Assembly (NCBI RefSeq): GCF_022760175.1
Contig: NZ_CP094326.1
Span: 2,902,804-2,966,803 of the forward strand
From: Zhouia spongiae
Lineage (GTDB): Bacteria > Bacteroidota > Bacteroidia > Flavobacteriales > Flavobacteriaceae
Direction: 5' to 3'
DNA length: 64,000 nucleotides
A program made the translations under genes and the position numbers. The notes under the pieces are model-generated. The model worked only from the letters and a program-made list of their open reading frames with translations. It did no database searches and was not told the origin of the DNA. The stretch's first letter is position 1; every line of letters begins with the position of its first letter. Shown here in pieces: positions 46,337-59,270 of the stretch.

Positions 46337-49300
46337 ATGAAAGCTTTAAACTTGTTTAATCTTGTGAGTAGTAAAGCCAGGAGTTGTTTTTTTGCAAACA
46401 GACTATGTTTTCGAAAACTACTAATGCTTAGCTTGCTTTTGGTGTTAACCCAAATGGTTTGTGCTCAGGAAAGAGTAATTAAAGGTACTGTAGTCGACGG
46501 TGAAATGAAACAACCTTTACCGGGTGCCACAGTAATGATTAAAGGAACTACATCGGGTCAGGTAACTGACTTTGATGGGAACTTCACTATCAGTATACCT
46601 TCATCAGAGACTGTACTGGTTATTTCGTATGTTGGTTTTAAAACTATTGAACTTAAAGTAGGGAGCCGGTCAACCTTAAATGTAGAGTTGTTTGTCGAGG
46701 CAAGTGCGCTTGATGAAGTTGTGGTAACGGCCCTCGGAATCAGAAAAGAAACCAAAGCTTTGGGCTATGCCGTACAGGAGGTAGAAGGTGAATCTTTGGT
46801 GAAAGCCAGAGAGCCTAATGTAGTAAACTCTTTAACAGGGAAAGTTGCCGGTCTGGAAATCCGAAACAGTACTGATCTGTTTCAGGACCCGGGAATTTCA
46901 TTGAGGGGGAGACGCCCACTAGTGGTCATTGACGGTGTTCCCAGTACGGATGGTGACCTATGGAAAATCAATGCGGATGATATTGCTGAAATAAGTGTTT
47001 TAAAGGGGGCTACGGCATCTGCGCTCTACGGTTCTATCGGTAGAGGAGGAGCACTGATGATAACTACGAAGAGAGGGAAGGATGGAAAAGCCACAATTGA
47101 TTATAATGTAAGTGTTATGTTTCAGCCGGATTTTATAAGAATTCCGAAAGTACAGTCCACTTATGGAAACGGAAACAATGGTGTATATGAATATATTAAT
47201 GGTTCTGGATCGGGAACAGAAGGTTCCGGTTGGATCTGGGGACCTAAATTAGATCAGTTAGATCCTGCCACACCAAGCGGGTATTATGAGACGGTTCAGT
47301 TTAACAGTCCGATAGATCCGGTAACAGGTGAACGAATCCCGACCCCTTTTTTATCAAGAGGTAAAAACAATGTAGAGAATTTTTTTCAGACAGGAATGAT
47401 CGTTACTAATAACCTGGCTGTAAGTGGTGGTACGGACAAAGGAAACTTCAGGGTTTCTGCTTCGCATGTTTATCAGAAAGGGATTGTACCTAATACGGAT
47501 TTAAAGAATGCTTCTTTTAATGTGTCCGGAGGATACAAAATTACCGATAAATTAAAGGTTGACGCTGCTCTTACATATAACAGGCAGTATACCAGGAACT
47601 TTCCGGAGGTGGGTTATGGACCGTTTAACTACTTGTACAATCTGGTATTATGGACGGGGCCGGATGTAGATGTAAATGATTTGAGGAATTATTGGGAAGA
47701 AGAACAGGAAGGGGTTCAGCAAAGGCACTTTAACAAATCCTGGTATAATAACCCTTATTTTATTGCCTATGAGGCCCTTCAGGGATATTACAAAGACAAT
47801 AGCTTCGGACAAATACAATTGAACTATGAGGCTACGGGCGACCTGAATTTTAGTCTGCGTTCCGGATTCAACTCATCAAACGTGAACAGGGACTGGAAAC
47901 GCCCCAAGAGTTTTGTTGGTTACGGAGACGTTTCCAGAGGGGAATACTTCGTAAGAAACAACAATCAGTTTAGCATAAATACCGATTTATTGGCAAGCTA
48001 TAATAAAGATATATCGGAAGATTTTGCAATTTCTGCAACTGCAGGTGTGTCTAACAGGTACAGAAGCTGGAGAAACATGAATGTTAACACAGACGGTTTA
48101 ACCATTCCCGGGTTCTATAATATAGACAATTCGATTAATCCATTAAAGGGTTCTAACTGGAATGGAGAAGAGCAGGTAAATAGTATGTATGCAACTTTAG
48201 ATTTAGAAGTGCTGAACGCTCTGTATCTTAATGTTACAGGAAGAAATGACTGGGTGTCTACATTGCCGGTTAACAATAATTCATTTTTCTACCCGTCCAT
48301 GTCATTTTCAGTGGTACTATCTGATCTTTTGAATTTTGATGCAAGCGATCCGTTTGTAAAGCTGAGAAGTTCATGGGCCAGCGTGAGGGATGGTGAACTG
48401 AACTTGCCTGCTTCATATGATTTTGGTCCTTACTCTCATTTGTCAGCATACGATACAGGACAAAGCTGGAATAATAATGCTATTCTGACATTTCCCGGTT
48501 TATTATATGATTCGTCATTAAAACCTGAAAAATCAGATACGAATGAATATGGGCTGGATGTACGCTTCTTCAATAACCGCTTAGGGTTAGATGTTGCTTA
48601 TTATACAATTACAGATACAGATAATTTAGTGTTGGTTCCTGTTTCTACAACATCGGCATATACTTCCAGATTGATTAACGGGAATAAATATAAAACAAGA
48701 GGTGTAGAACTGGTTCTTACGGCTACCCCGGTTAAAACAGATAATTTTTCGTGGGATGTTGTTACGAACTGGAGTCATAGTTCACGTACATTAGAAGAAG
48801 TTTATGATGGATCGGACAAACTCGGCGATATTAAAATTGGCGAACGAACAGATCAGATCTTTAATACCCCATACCTCAAAACATCAGGAGGACAATTGAT
48901 TTATGGTTCGAACGGGATGCCGTTATGGGATTCATATAGAAGATTCAGAGGGAATAATAACCCGGACTGGGTATATGGATTGCAGAATAAATTCAGTTAT
49001 AAAAACTTTAGTTTAAGTGCATCGTTAGATGGTAGAATAGGAGGATTGATTTATTCGTCTACGAATCAGAAAATGTGGTGGGGCGGAACACATCCGGGAA
49101 CCGTAAATGACCACAGGGATGCCGCTAATAACGGTGAGTCAACTTATATAGGTCCCGGTGTAGTAGTCGTTGAAGGCGGTGTTGAATATGATATTGAGGG
49201 AAATATCATTAATGATAGCCGGGTCTATGCACCAAACACCACTAAGGTAAATTATATCTCCTGGATGAAAGACACCAGTAATGCATTGCTAGACCATTAC

Positions 49301-49522
49301 TACGACGAAACCTTTTTAAAGCTCCGGGAAATTATTTTCACTTACAATGTGCCGGATGCATTTGCGAATAGAATAGGTTTTCAAAAAGCATCCTTATCGC
49401 TGATAGGAAGAAACCTTGCCGTATGGTCTGATCTGCCAAATGTAGATCCCGATCCGGGGTCAGATAACTTGCAGACCCCATCTACAAGAAATGTAGGTTT
49501 CAACGTTAACCTAACCTTTTAA
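46337..49522 (+). CDS. SusC/RagA-family TonB-dependent receptor (no STN domain)
   Basis: Outer-membrane importer of 1,061 residues. Signal peptide about residues 20-44 (LLMLSLLLVLTQMVCAQ), carboxypeptidase-D-like domain about 45-125 (VIKGTVVDGEMKQPLPGATV), plug about 130-245 with the SusC motifs LDEVVVTALGIRKETKALGYAV and SLRGRRPLVVIDGVPS, then the barrel ending in FNVNLTF. Unlike the first SusC in the window it lacks an STN domain, in keeping with a TetR-type regulator rather than sigma/FecR. First gene of the locus; susD follows eight bases later. Alternative start at a later Met is possible because the N-terminal 20 residues are unusual. Confidence 0.96.
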   Translation: MKALNLFNLVSSKARSCFFANRLCFRKLLMLSLLLVLTQMVCAQERVIKGTVVDGEMKQPLPGATVMIKGTTSGQVTDFDGNFTISIPSSETVLVISYVGFKTIELKVGSRSTLNVELFVEASALDEVVVTALGIRKETKALGYAVQEVEGESLVKAREPNVVNSLTGKVAGLEIRNSTDLFQDPGISLRGRRPLVVIDGVPSTDGDLWKINADDIAEISVLKGATASALYGSIGRGGALMITTKRGKDGKATIDYNVSVMFQPDFIRIPKVQSTYGNGNNGVYEYINGSGSGTEGSGWIWGPKLDQLDPATPSGYYETVQFNSPIDPVTGERIPTPFLSRGKNNVENFFQTGMIVTNNLAVSGGTDKGNFRVSASHVYQKGIVPNTDLKNASFNVSGGYKITDKLKVDAALTYNRQYTRNFPEVGYGPFNYLYNLVLWTGPDVDVNDLRNYWEEEQEGVQQRHFNKSWYNNPYFIAYEALQGYYKDNSFGQIQLNYEATGDLNFSLRSGFNSSNVNRDWKRPKSFVGYGDVSRGEYFVRNNNQFSINTDLLASYNKDISEDFAISATAGVSNRYRSWRNMNVNTDGLTIPGFYNIDNSINPLKGSNWNGEEQVNSMYATLDLEVLNALYLNVTGRNDWVSTLPVNNNSFFYPSMSFSVVLSDLLNFDASDPFVKLRSSWASVRDGELNLPASYDFGPYSHLSAYDTGQSWNNNAILTFPGLLYDSSLKPEKSDTNEYGLDVRFFNNRLGLDVAYYTITDTDNLVLVPVSTTSAYTSRLINGNKYKTRGVELVLTATPVKTDNFSWDVVTNWSHSSRTLEEVYDGSDKLGDIKIGERTDQIFNTPYLKTSGGQLIYGSNGMPLWDSYRRFRGNNNPDWVYGLQNKFSYKNFSLSASLDGRIGGLIYSSTNQKMWWGGTHPGTVNDHRDAANNGESTYIGPGVVVVEGGVEYDIEGNIINDSRVYAPNTTKVNYISWMKDTSNALLDHYYDETFLKLREIIFTYNVPDAFANRIGFQKASLSLIGRNLAVWSDLPNVDPDPGSDNLQTPSTRNVGFNVNLTF

Positions 49523-49530
49523 TCAATTCA

Positions 49531-51003
49531 ATGATAAAAATGATGAAAAATTTTAATACAATATTAGGTATCATCTTAATCGCCATTTTGGTCGGATGTA
49601 AAGATTTTGAGGAATACCAGTCTGACCCTAACCGGACGACTGAAGGAGACCCCGGTTTATTATTAACCGGAATAGAAGTGAGTAACTTGCAAGAAGTAAC
49701 ATTATCGGCCGCGCTGGCCTGTAGACAAATGGTGTATACAGATGGCTCGTCAAGCAGTCAGTACTACAGCTGGCAACGATCCGGATTTGGTGCCTATAAT
49801 AACTTACGGCAGGTAATCAAGATGGAAGAAGAAGCTGAAAAAACAGAAAATGCCAATTACCTGGCTTTAGGGAAGTTTTTCAGAGCTTATATCTTCTTAA
49901 AGTTAACTAATACCTTTGGAGATGTTCCATATTTTAACGCTTTACAGGGAGCTGAAGGAAATTATTCGCCTGCATACGATAAACAAGGAGATATTTACCT
50001 GAGCATATTAGACGAGTTAAAGGCAGCTAACGCTTTGTTAAATGAAAATAACGGTGCGATAAAAGGAGATGTGATTTATGAAGGGGACATCTTAAAATGG
50101 AAAAAAGCCATCAATTCTTTGAGTTTAAGAGTCCTTATTTCACTGTCTAAAAAAGAAGGTAATGCTACATTGGGCATTGTAAGCCGTTTTCAGGAAATAG
50201 TGAACAATCCGTCCCAGTTTCCTGTTTTTACATCAAATGAAGATAACCTGTCTCTCACATATCATAATCTAGACGGTAACGAATACCCATACTTCAATAA
50301 CAATAGTATTAAAACAGCTTACTATTTGGATGAGTCGTATGTGAACTTGTTAAAATCTAAAAATGATCCAAGACTGTTTCTTTTAGCAGATAAGGAAGTA
50401 AATGGTAAAGACTTGGAAAATGATGATTTTAACGCTTATGGCGGACTTGACGGAAGTGTTTTGTTAAGTGAAAATACAGAAAGACTTGCTAATGGAAATG
50501 GTTCACCGATTGACGAAAGGTACTATAACGATCCTGAAAATGAGCCTTCAATAGCTCTTGGGTATGCAGAGGTAGAGTTTACACTTGCCGAAGCTGCAGC
50601 CCGTGGGTGGATTACGGCCAGTGCGGAACAACACTATTATAAGGGTATTGAGGCCTCGATGCTTTTCTACAAAATAAGCCAGCCTCAGATAGATGCTTAT
50701 ATACAACAAAGCTCGGTACAATATGTGGCACAGCAAGGAATCGAAATGATCCTGGTCCAAAAGTATATGGCTTCCTTTATGAATTCAGGCTGGGAACCTT
50801 TTTACAACCAGCGCAGGACAGGTTTTCCGGAGTTTAGGACCGATGGTGGAGGAGTGCTTAATGATGGTGTGATTCCTAAGAGATGGATGTATCCGCAAAG
50901 CGAGATCAATGATAATCTTTCAAATCTGGAAAAGGCTATTAACAGGCAGTATCCGGAGGGTGATAATGTTAATGGGGTAATGTGGTTACTAAAAGAAGAA
51001 TAA
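49531..51003 (+). CDS. SusD/RagB-family surface lipoprotein
   Basis: Surface-exposed lid of the SusC porin, 490 residues. Lipobox in IAILVGC (Cys23). Typical helical SusD text: ALACRQMVYTDGSSSSQYYSWQ, ENANYLALGKFFRAYIFLKLTNTFGDVPYFNAL, ILKWKKAINSLSLRVLISLS and the C-terminal FYNQRRTGFPEFRT. It looks like the SusD-like-2 (SusD/RagB starch-binding-like 2) subgroup, as GNGSPIDERYYNDP and EVEFTLAEAAARGW suggest. Met1, Met4 and Met5 are all possible starts. It is followed ten bases later by a lipoprotein gene. Confidence 0.95.
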   Translation: MIKMMKNFNTILGIILIAILVGCKDFEEYQSDPNRTTEGDPGLLLTGIEVSNLQEVTLSAALACRQMVYTDGSSSSQYYSWQRSGFGAYNNLRQVIKMEEEAEKTENANYLALGKFFRAYIFLKLTNTFGDVPYFNALQGAEGNYSPAYDKQGDIYLSILDELKAANALLNENNGAIKGDVIYEGDILKWKKAINSLSLRVLISLSKKEGNATLGIVSRFQEIVNNPSQFPVFTSNEDNLSLTYHNLDGNEYPYFNNNSIKTAYYLDESYVNLLKSKNDPRLFLLADKEVNGKDLENDDFNAYGGLDGSVLLSENTERLANGNGSPIDERYYNDPENEPSIALGYAEVEFTLAEAAARGWITASAEQHYYKGIEASMLFYKISQPQIDAYIQQSSVQYVAQQGIEMILVQKYMASFMNSGWEPFYNQRRTGFPEFRTDGGGVLNDGVIPKRWMYPQSEINDNLSNLEKAINRQYPEGDNVNGVMWLLKEE

Positions 51004-51013
51004 AAATACGGTT

Positions 51014-51856
51014 ATGAAAAAAAATAAATTAGTATATCTGCTGTCGATAGTATGTGTATTATTACAATCTTGTAGTGATGATGATACTGTAAATGATCCT
51101 GTGTTTGAATTTATTTCATTCCAGAGTGAGACAATAACTGTAAGCGAGAATGCTGCCAGTATAGAATCTGTTCCGGTAACACTCAGGTTATATGGTTACG
51201 AACCTAAAGAAGCAATAACAGTCAATCTGGCAACGATCAACAATAATGTTGAAGAGGGAGTTGACTATAGCCTTTCTGGGAAATCAATTACATTCAAACC
51301 TGGTAGTTTTATTTCAGATACTTTATTTGTAAGCACCATAGATAATGCTTCTGGTAGTGATTCGGAACGTAGCTTTAGCTTAAATATCGAAAGCATAAGC
51401 AATCCGGATATTAAATCCGGATTGGGAATTGAAAACCCTTCTAACGCATCGTTAAAAATAGTGATTGCTGATGATGAATGTACGAGAACGATTGATGTGT
51501 TTAATGCTGCAACGTTAAGTAATCAGAACGATAAAGGAACAACGACTATAAGTTCTGTGTTAAATGGGAATGTGGTAACATTAACAGGAGACTTAATGGC
51601 ATATGCTCCATTCTCAAATGCTACTTTGGACGTTACCCTCATACCAGCTTCCGAAGGGGCTACAAAGGGAGAGGCGACATTCGGTATCTTTGATGCAGGT
51701 ACGGATAGTAGTGGATATACATATCAGTTCAGACAGGTTGGAGAAGGGACCTATGATGTCTGTTCCGGAGAAATATTAATTGAATTTGAGGTATATTGGC
51801 TAGAAGGTGAAATCTGGGAATACTGGTATACTTCCAATAATAGAATACGCTTGTAG
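51014..51856 (+). CDS. Surface lipoprotein with Calx-beta/DUF4843-like domain (SusE/F position)
   Basis: 280-residue lipoprotein, lipobox LLQSC (Cys20) followed by SDDD, which in Bacteroidota favours export to the surface. The first half is Calx-beta-like: ITVSENAASIESVPVTLRLYG, NNNVEEGVDYSLSGKSITFKPGSF and SGSDSERSFSLNIESI. The second half (LSNQNDKGTTTISSVLNGNVVTL and on) is another beta-rich domain of unknown type. The position right after SusD suggests a substrate-binding accessory protein in the role of SusE/SusF. An intrinsic terminator follows 44 bases after its stop. Confidence 0.78.
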   Translation: MKKNKLVYLLSIVCVLLQSCSDDDTVNDPVFEFISFQSETITVSENAASIESVPVTLRLYGYEPKEAITVNLATINNNVEEGVDYSLSGKSITFKPGSFISDTLFVSTIDNASGSDSERSFSLNIESISNPDIKSGLGIENPSNASLKIVIADDECTRTIDVFNAATLSNQNDKGTTTISSVLNGNVVTLTGDLMAYAPFSNATLDVTLIPASEGATKGEATFGIFDAGTDSSGYTYQFRQVGEGTYDVCSGEILIEFEVYWLEGEIWEYWYTSNNRIRL

Positions 51857-51899
51857 TAACTGTATTTTTTTATAGTTAGTTATTTAAATTTGGTTGATC

Positions 51900-51930
51900 A
51901 AAGAAGGGAGAGACACTCCCTTCTTTTTAA
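51900..51930 (+). terminator. Intrinsic terminator between the SusCD-lipoprotein genes and the enzyme genes
   Basis: AAAGAAGGGAG (51900-51910) pairs perfectly with CTCCCTTCTTT (51916-51926), loop AGACA, then TTAA. The T-run is short (five) and leads into the next start codon 15 bases later. It may reduce rather than stop transcription into the enzyme genes. Confidence 0.8.
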
Positions 51931-51941
51931 AACAGAAAAGA

Positions 51942-53015
51942 ATGGTAAAAAAAATATCGATAAGCATTTTTTTGATGTGTCTGGTAACGCTGGTAGGATG
52001 CAATTCCGATAAGGATAAGGAACAAAGCAAAGAAGTGCCTGAACCTATACAAAAAGAGTCGCTAAAGGTACTCTCGTTGAATACCTGGCACGAAACGAAC
52101 CGGGTAGAAGGAGGGTTTCAGGCCTTGATAGATGTTATATTACAATCGGAGGCGGATATAGTAATGTTATGCGAGATTAACAATTACGACAATGTAGTTT
52201 TCAGTACAAAACTGGTTGCCGAACTTAAAAAAACAGGAGTTGCATACAATTCTTTTAATTCAGGCAAATCACCCATCATATTATCTAAATTTCCAATATT
52301 ATCGACCCCTGAAATTAATTCTTCGTCACTAACGAAATGTATTGTGAGCATTAATGATGAAACACGGATGGCTGTTTATGCAGCTCATTTGGATTATACT
52401 CATTATGCTTGTTACCTGCCAAGGGGATATGATGGTATAACATGGAAGAAATTACCCGAGCCTGTATTGGATGTGAATAAAATATTAGAACAAAATATAG
52501 CATCTCAAAGAGATGAAGCAATTAACCTGTTTGTTGAGGATGCTTCACAGGAAGCAAAAAAAGGGAACCTTGTTTTTTTGGCAGGAGATTTTAATGAGCC
52601 ATCCCATTTAGACTGGACAAATGCTACAAAAGACATGTATGATCATAACGGAACCGTGGTACCATGGCATAATAGCGTTACACTTCAGGAACAAGGATAT
52701 CTGGATGCTTATCGTGTAAAGTATCCGGATCCGGTTACACATCCCGGTTTCACGTGGGAAGCTTATAATAAGGATGTAGAAATATCTGAAATGATCTGGA
52801 CTCCGGAGGCTGATGACAGGGATCGTATAGACTTTATTTATTACAGGAATGATGACAGACTGATGTTGGATGATGTGTTCATTGTTGGTCCGCCAGAAAC
52901 TATAGTGAAAGGACAGGTAGTAAATGATGATGCCTCTAAAGATAAGTTCTTGGAGCCAAAAGATAAATGGCCCTCAGACCACAAAGGAGTACTGGGAACT
53001 TTTACAATCAGGTAA
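51942..53015 (+). CDS. Endonuclease/exonuclease/phosphatase-family lipoprotein (first of two)
   Basis: EEP-fold (DNase I-like) metal-dependent phosphoesterase, 357 residues. Lipobox CLVTLVGC (Cys20). Motifs: LSLNTWHET (start strand), DIVMLCEINNYDN (metal Glu), VYAAHLDYTHYACYL (His), FLAGDFNEPSHLDWT (catalytic GDFN), DRIDFIYYR (Asp) and WPSDHKGVLGTF (terminal SDH). The family includes phosphodiesterases, phosphatases, sphingomyelinases and nucleases; specificity is not evident. A TTG frame start at 51894 is rejected as it lies in the terminator. ATG at 51942 begins the signal peptide. Its stop overlaps the next start (TAATG). Confidence 0.88.
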   Translation: MVKKISISIFLMCLVTLVGCNSDKDKEQSKEVPEPIQKESLKVLSLNTWHETNRVEGGFQALIDVILQSEADIVMLCEINNYDNVVFSTKLVAELKKTGVAYNSFNSGKSPIILSKFPILSTPEINSSSLTKCIVSINDETRMAVYAAHLDYTHYACYLPRGYDGITWKKLPEPVLDVNKILEQNIASQRDEAINLFVEDASQEAKKGNLVFLAGDFNEPSHLDWTNATKDMYDHNGTVVPWHNSVTLQEQGYLDAYRVKYPDPVTHPGFTWEAYNKDVEISEMIWTPEADDRDRIDFIYYRNDDRLMLDDVFIVGPPETIVKGQVVNDDASKDKFLEPKDKWPSDHKGVLGTFTIR

Positions 53016-53941
53016 TGATGAAATGGAAAGGATATCATATTTTATTGCTTCTTTTCTACTTCAATTCTGTAGCTCAGGATAAGCCGTTTACCTTTAAGGT
53101 AATGGCTTGGAATATACTGCACGGTGCCAATGATATAGAAAATGGCCCTCAGAAAGCCGTTCGAATTATAAAAGAGATTGATCCGGATGTTATTTTAATG
53201 GTAGAAACCTATGGTTCAGGTAAGTTTATAGCCGATGCATTAGGGTTTAATTTTCACCTGATAGCTCCTGAAGATACAGTCCCAGATGATAAAAATGTCA
53301 ACTTATCCATTATCAGCAGGTTTCCCTTCGGGAAAAGGATAGACACAGATCATCCTTTTTATCTTGGCGGAAGGGAAATCATTATTGAGAATCAGGCGGT
53401 GAATTTCTTTTCTAATTGGTTTCACTACGAGCCATGGCATGACGAACCGGAAAATATGGGTAAAACAACGGAAGAACTTTTAGCTTGGGAAAAGACAGGA
53501 ATAAAGTATAAAATGATTCAGAAAGTATTGCCCTGCTTTAAAAAATACGCTGCTGAGGCTGATTTGATTCCCCTGATTATCGGAGGCGATATGAATACCC
53601 CTTCCCACTTAGACTGGGGAAAAGAAACCGGAAAGATCCATAATGATCTGATCGTTCCCTGGTATTCAACCAAAGTACTCGAAGATATAGGCTTAATAGA
53701 CTCGTATAGAGAAATGAATCCTGATCCTTTAAAATACCCTGGTATAACATGGGATACAAAAAATAAAAAAGATGAACATCGTATAGATTATATCTTTTAT
53801 AAGGGTACCACTCTAAAGGCGGTCAGATCAGAAGCCTATAAAGAACATTTTAATGAACCTTTTGAGATAAATGGCCAGGAAATCATGTATCCTTCAGATC
53901 ATGGTTTTATAGTTACAACATTTCAATTCTATAAAAAATAA
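53015..53941 (+). CDS. Endonuclease/exonuclease/phosphatase-family exported protein (second of two)
   Basis: 308-residue paralogue of the preceding product. Signal peptide [21 protein letters not shown] rather than a lipobox, so it should be periplasmic or secreted. Motifs: [39 protein letters not shown] (GDMN, where the neighbour has GDFN), [10 protein letters not shown] and [11 protein letters not shown]. The PSHLDW, (V)PWYST and DAYR/DSYRE, PDP and PGITW segments are shared with the first protein, so they arose by duplication. ATG at 53015 overlaps the previous stop by one base (TAATG), implying coupled translation. Confidence 0.87.
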   Translation: MMKWKGYHILLLLFYFNSVAQDKPFTFKVMAWNILHGANDIENGPQKAVRIIKEIDPDVILMVETYGSGKFIADALGFNFHLIAPEDTVPDDKNVNLSIISRFPFGKRIDTDHPFYLGGREIIIENQAVNFFSNWFHYEPWHDEPENMGKTTEELLAWEKTGIKYKMIQKVLPCFKKYAAEADLIPLIIGGDMNTPSHLDWGKETGKIHNDLIVPWYSTKVLEDIGLIDSYREMNPDPLKYPGITWDTKNKKDEHRIDYIFYKGTTLKAVRSEAYKEHFNEPFEINGQEIMYPSDHGFIVTTFQFYKK

Positions 53942-53945
53942 ATAC

Positions 53946-55187
53946 ATGAAAACACCATTAATTGCATCTCTCATTCTGTGTTTTGTTTTAAGCTTGACCA
54001 GAGCTCAGAATAATAAGGATAAAGTAGTATTCGTAATAGTCGATGGAATTTCAGCCGATGTTCTTGAAAAAATAGAAACCCCTAATCTCGATGCTATTTC
54101 TAAAGATGGAGGTTATACCAGGGCATATGTTGGGGGTAAAAAAGACGACTATTCGCAAACCCCGACTATTTCGGCTGTGGGGTATAACAGCTTATTAACC
54201 GGAACATGGGTAAATAAACACAATGTCTGGGGAAACAGCATTAAAGCGCCCAATTATAATTATTGGACGATATTTCGTTTTGCAGAAGAATTAAGGCCGG
54301 ACCTTAAGACTGCTGTTTTCTCTACATGGCTTGATAATAGAACAAAGTTAATAGGAGAAGGAAAGCCGGAAACCGGAAACATAACATTAGACGATCATTT
54401 TGACGGATTCGAACATGACACCATAAAATTTCCGCATGGAGATGATAGGTTGTTTATTCATAAAATAGATGAACATGTAACAAATGGCGCTGCAAATTAC
54501 ATAAAACAACATGCCCCGGATTTATTATGGGTGTACCTGGAATATACGGATGATATGGGACATAAATTCGGTGATAGTAAACAGTTTTATGACGCTATTA
54601 AAACCATGGACGGTCAGATAGGTAGATTATGGAGATCAATCCAGTACCGAAAGGAAAACTTTCATGAGAATTGGACCATTTTTATAACTACGGATCACGG
54701 TCGTGATGAAAGTACAGGAAAGCATCATGGAGGACAAAGCGATAGAGAGCGTTCAACATGGATTGTTACGAATTCGAATCATTTGAATTCTTATTTTAAA
54801 GAGGAAATCCCCGGCGTTGTAGACATTATGCCGGCTATGTTAAATGAACTAAAATTAAAACCTGCTGAAAAACAGCTCAGGGAAATTGACGGGACTTCAA
54901 TTACAGGAAAAATATCGGTAGCAAAAGCCAGGGCCGAAAAGATAAATGATAATAAGGTGCGACTAAGATGGAAAACGTACAACCCTAAAGAAAAATTGAA
55001 AATATGGATTAGCAGTTCAAACAATTTTAAACATGGAGGAGAAGACGTTTATAAGTTTGTAGGAAAGGTAAAATCGGGAGAAGAAAATATCATCCTGGAT
55101 ATGGATGCAGACTCATCCGAAACATATAAAATTGTAATTGAAGGTAAATACAACAGCATTAATACCTGGATAGTGAATAAAAAATAA
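53946..55187 (+). CDS. Exported type I phosphodiesterase / alkaline phosphatase-superfamily protein
   Basis: 413 residues with signal peptide (cleavage after LTRAQ, about residue 21). The alkaline phosphatase-superfamily core is complete: VIVDGIS (metal Asp33), nucleophile Thr in [18 protein letters not shown] (T72 or T74), TDDMGHKFG (D203, H206), [10 protein letters not shown] (D250, H251) and [10 protein letters not shown] (H261). This matches nucleotide pyrophosphatase/phosphodiesterase (PF01663-type) enzymes, which cleave phosphodiesters. The C-terminal 110 residues ([20 protein letters not shown]) form an extra beta domain. It follows the second EEP gene by four bases. Confidence 0.9.
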   Translation: MKTPLIASLILCFVLSLTRAQNNKDKVVFVIVDGISADVLEKIETPNLDAISKDGGYTRAYVGGKKDDYSQTPTISAVGYNSLLTGTWVNKHNVWGNSIKAPNYNYWTIFRFAEELRPDLKTAVFSTWLDNRTKLIGEGKPETGNITLDDHFDGFEHDTIKFPHGDDRLFIHKIDEHVTNGAANYIKQHAPDLLWVYLEYTDDMGHKFGDSKQFYDAIKTMDGQIGRLWRSIQYRKENFHENWTIFITTDHGRDESTGKHHGGQSDRERSTWIVTNSNHLNSYFKEEIPGVVDIMPAMLNELKLKPAEKQLREIDGTSITGKISVAKARAEKINDNKVRLRWKTYNPKEKLKIWISSSNNFKHGGEDVYKFVGKVKSGEENIILDMDADSSETYKIVIEGKYNSINTWIVNKK

Positions 55188-55214
55188 CAAAGTTCATGAT
55201 GTTTTTTTTCATAC

Positions 55215-55246
55215 AAATGCTCTACAAACTGGTAGGGCATTTTTTG
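55215..55246 (+). terminator. Intrinsic terminator after the phosphodiesterase gene
   Basis: AAATGCTCTAC (55215-55225) pairs with GTAGGGCATTT (55232-55242), one G-T, six-base loop, followed by TTTT. The GH2 gene 90 bases further on must then have its own promoter or depend on read-through. Confidence 0.9.
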
Positions 55247-55315
55247 TTTATGCATGGTCTGTTAATATATTGTGCATGTAATTGAAAACTACACTAAATC
55301 AAAATCGGTTAATAG

Positions 55316-58441
<3,126 letters not shown>

Positions 58442-58471
58442 AGTACATATTTTATTTTTAAGTTTTTCATT

Positions 58472-58508
58472 AAAAGGAGAGTGTGACAGTTGTTAACTCT
58501 CCTTTTTT
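58472..58508 (+). terminator. Intrinsic terminator after the beta-galactosidase gene
   Basis: AAAAGGAGAGT (58472-58482) pairs perfectly with ACTCTCCTTTT (58496-58506), 13-base loop, then T. It closes the 12-kb SusCD/enzyme locus. Confidence 0.93.
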
Positions 58509-58571
58509 AATTCTTTAAAATTCTTTCTGTATTCTTACGAATAAAGTATCTTGTAATCTGAATTAAGTATT

Positions 58572-59204
58572 ATGGTAAGCGAAATAAAGGATAAATACGG
58601 GTATATTTTTGAAGATGCCTTGATAGAGGAAATTAACAAGATAGCCACTATAAAAGAAGTGGTTGAAAGTGAAAAGTTAATTGAAATCGGAGATTATATA
58701 AAATCGATGCCTTTGGTAATATCCGGTGCCATTAAAATAATGAGAGAAGATTCTGAGGGTGATGAATTGCTTTTATATTTTCTTGAGGGAGGAGATACCT
58801 GTGCCATGACCCTTGCATGTTGTATGGGACAGAAAAAGAGTGAAATCAGGGCAGTAGCAGAAACTGATGCTACCTTAATAATGATTCCTGTTCAAAAGAT
58901 GGAAGAATGGATGGCAAAATACAGCTCATGGAGAAGTTTTGTGTTGGAAAGTTACCAGAACAGATTGAACGAAATGCTGGAAGCAATTGATACAATTGCC
59001 TTTTTAAAGATGGATCAGAGGCTGCTTAAATATTTGCGGGACAAGGCAATGGTAACAAGAGATGATGTAATTAGTACAACTCATCAGGAAATAGCCTACG
59101 ATCTTCATACGTCAAGAGTGGTAGTCTCCAGATTATTAAAAGCTCTTGAGAACGACGGAAAAATTTCCTTAAACAGAAATAGTATAAAGATCAATGATCT
59201 TTAA
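58572..59204 (+). CDS. Crp/Fnr-family transcriptional regulator
   Basis: 210-residue regulator. cNMP-binding-like barrel about 25-120 (IEIGDYIKSMPLVISGAIKIMREDSEGDELLLYFLEGGDTC), dimer helix, and winged helix-turn-helix about 150-205 (THQEIAYDLHTSRVVVSRLLKALENDGKI). Cysteines cluster at GDTCAMTLACCMGQ, about residues 77-84; they might bind a metal or haem or respond to redox, but the FNR pattern is not present. Its terminator hairpin contains a GTAAC-N4-GTTAC palindrome, and a similar site lies before the tolC operon, so it probably controls these neighbours. Confidence 0.93.
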   Translation: MVSEIKDKYGYIFEDALIEEINKIATIKEVVESEKLIEIGDYIKSMPLVISGAIKIMREDSEGDELLLYFLEGGDTCAMTLACCMGQKKSEIRAVAETDATLIMIPVQKMEEWMAKYSSWRSFVLESYQNRLNEMLEAIDTIAFLKMDQRLLKYLRDKAMVTRDDVISTTHQEIAYDLHTSRVVVSRLLKALENDGKISLNRNSIKINDL

Positions 59205-59220
59205 CGGATTCATATTTTAT

Positions 59221-59269
59221 AAAGGCATGAATTTAGTTCTTATGTAACTAAGGTTACAGCATGCCTTTT
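59221..59269 (+). terminator. Terminator-like stem enclosing a Crp/Fnr-type palindrome
   Basis: AAAGGCATG (59221-59229) pairs with CATGCCTTT (59260-59268). Inside lies TGTAAC-TAAG-GTTACA (59243-59258), which can fold as an inner hairpin or act as a DNA operator. The T-run after the outer stem is short (TTTTC). Confidence 0.65.
59243..59258. promoter_or_regulatory. Crp/Fnr-type operator candidate TGTAACTAAGGTTACA
   Basis: Perfect 6-bp arms TGTAAC/GTTACA with four-base spacer, the architecture of Crp/Fnr-family dimer sites. It lies between the Crp/Fnr gene and the haem-lipoprotein gene. Confidence 0.55.
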
Positions 59270-59270
59270 C

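Noticed and set aside
51894-51941. TTG-started extension of the first EEP protein
   Set aside because: It reads through a perfect terminator stem; the signal peptide begins at the ATG at 51942.
52967-53014. Extension of the second EEP protein into the end of the first
   Set aside because: The signal peptide begins at 53015/53018, and the upstream part is an out-of-frame read of the preceding gene.
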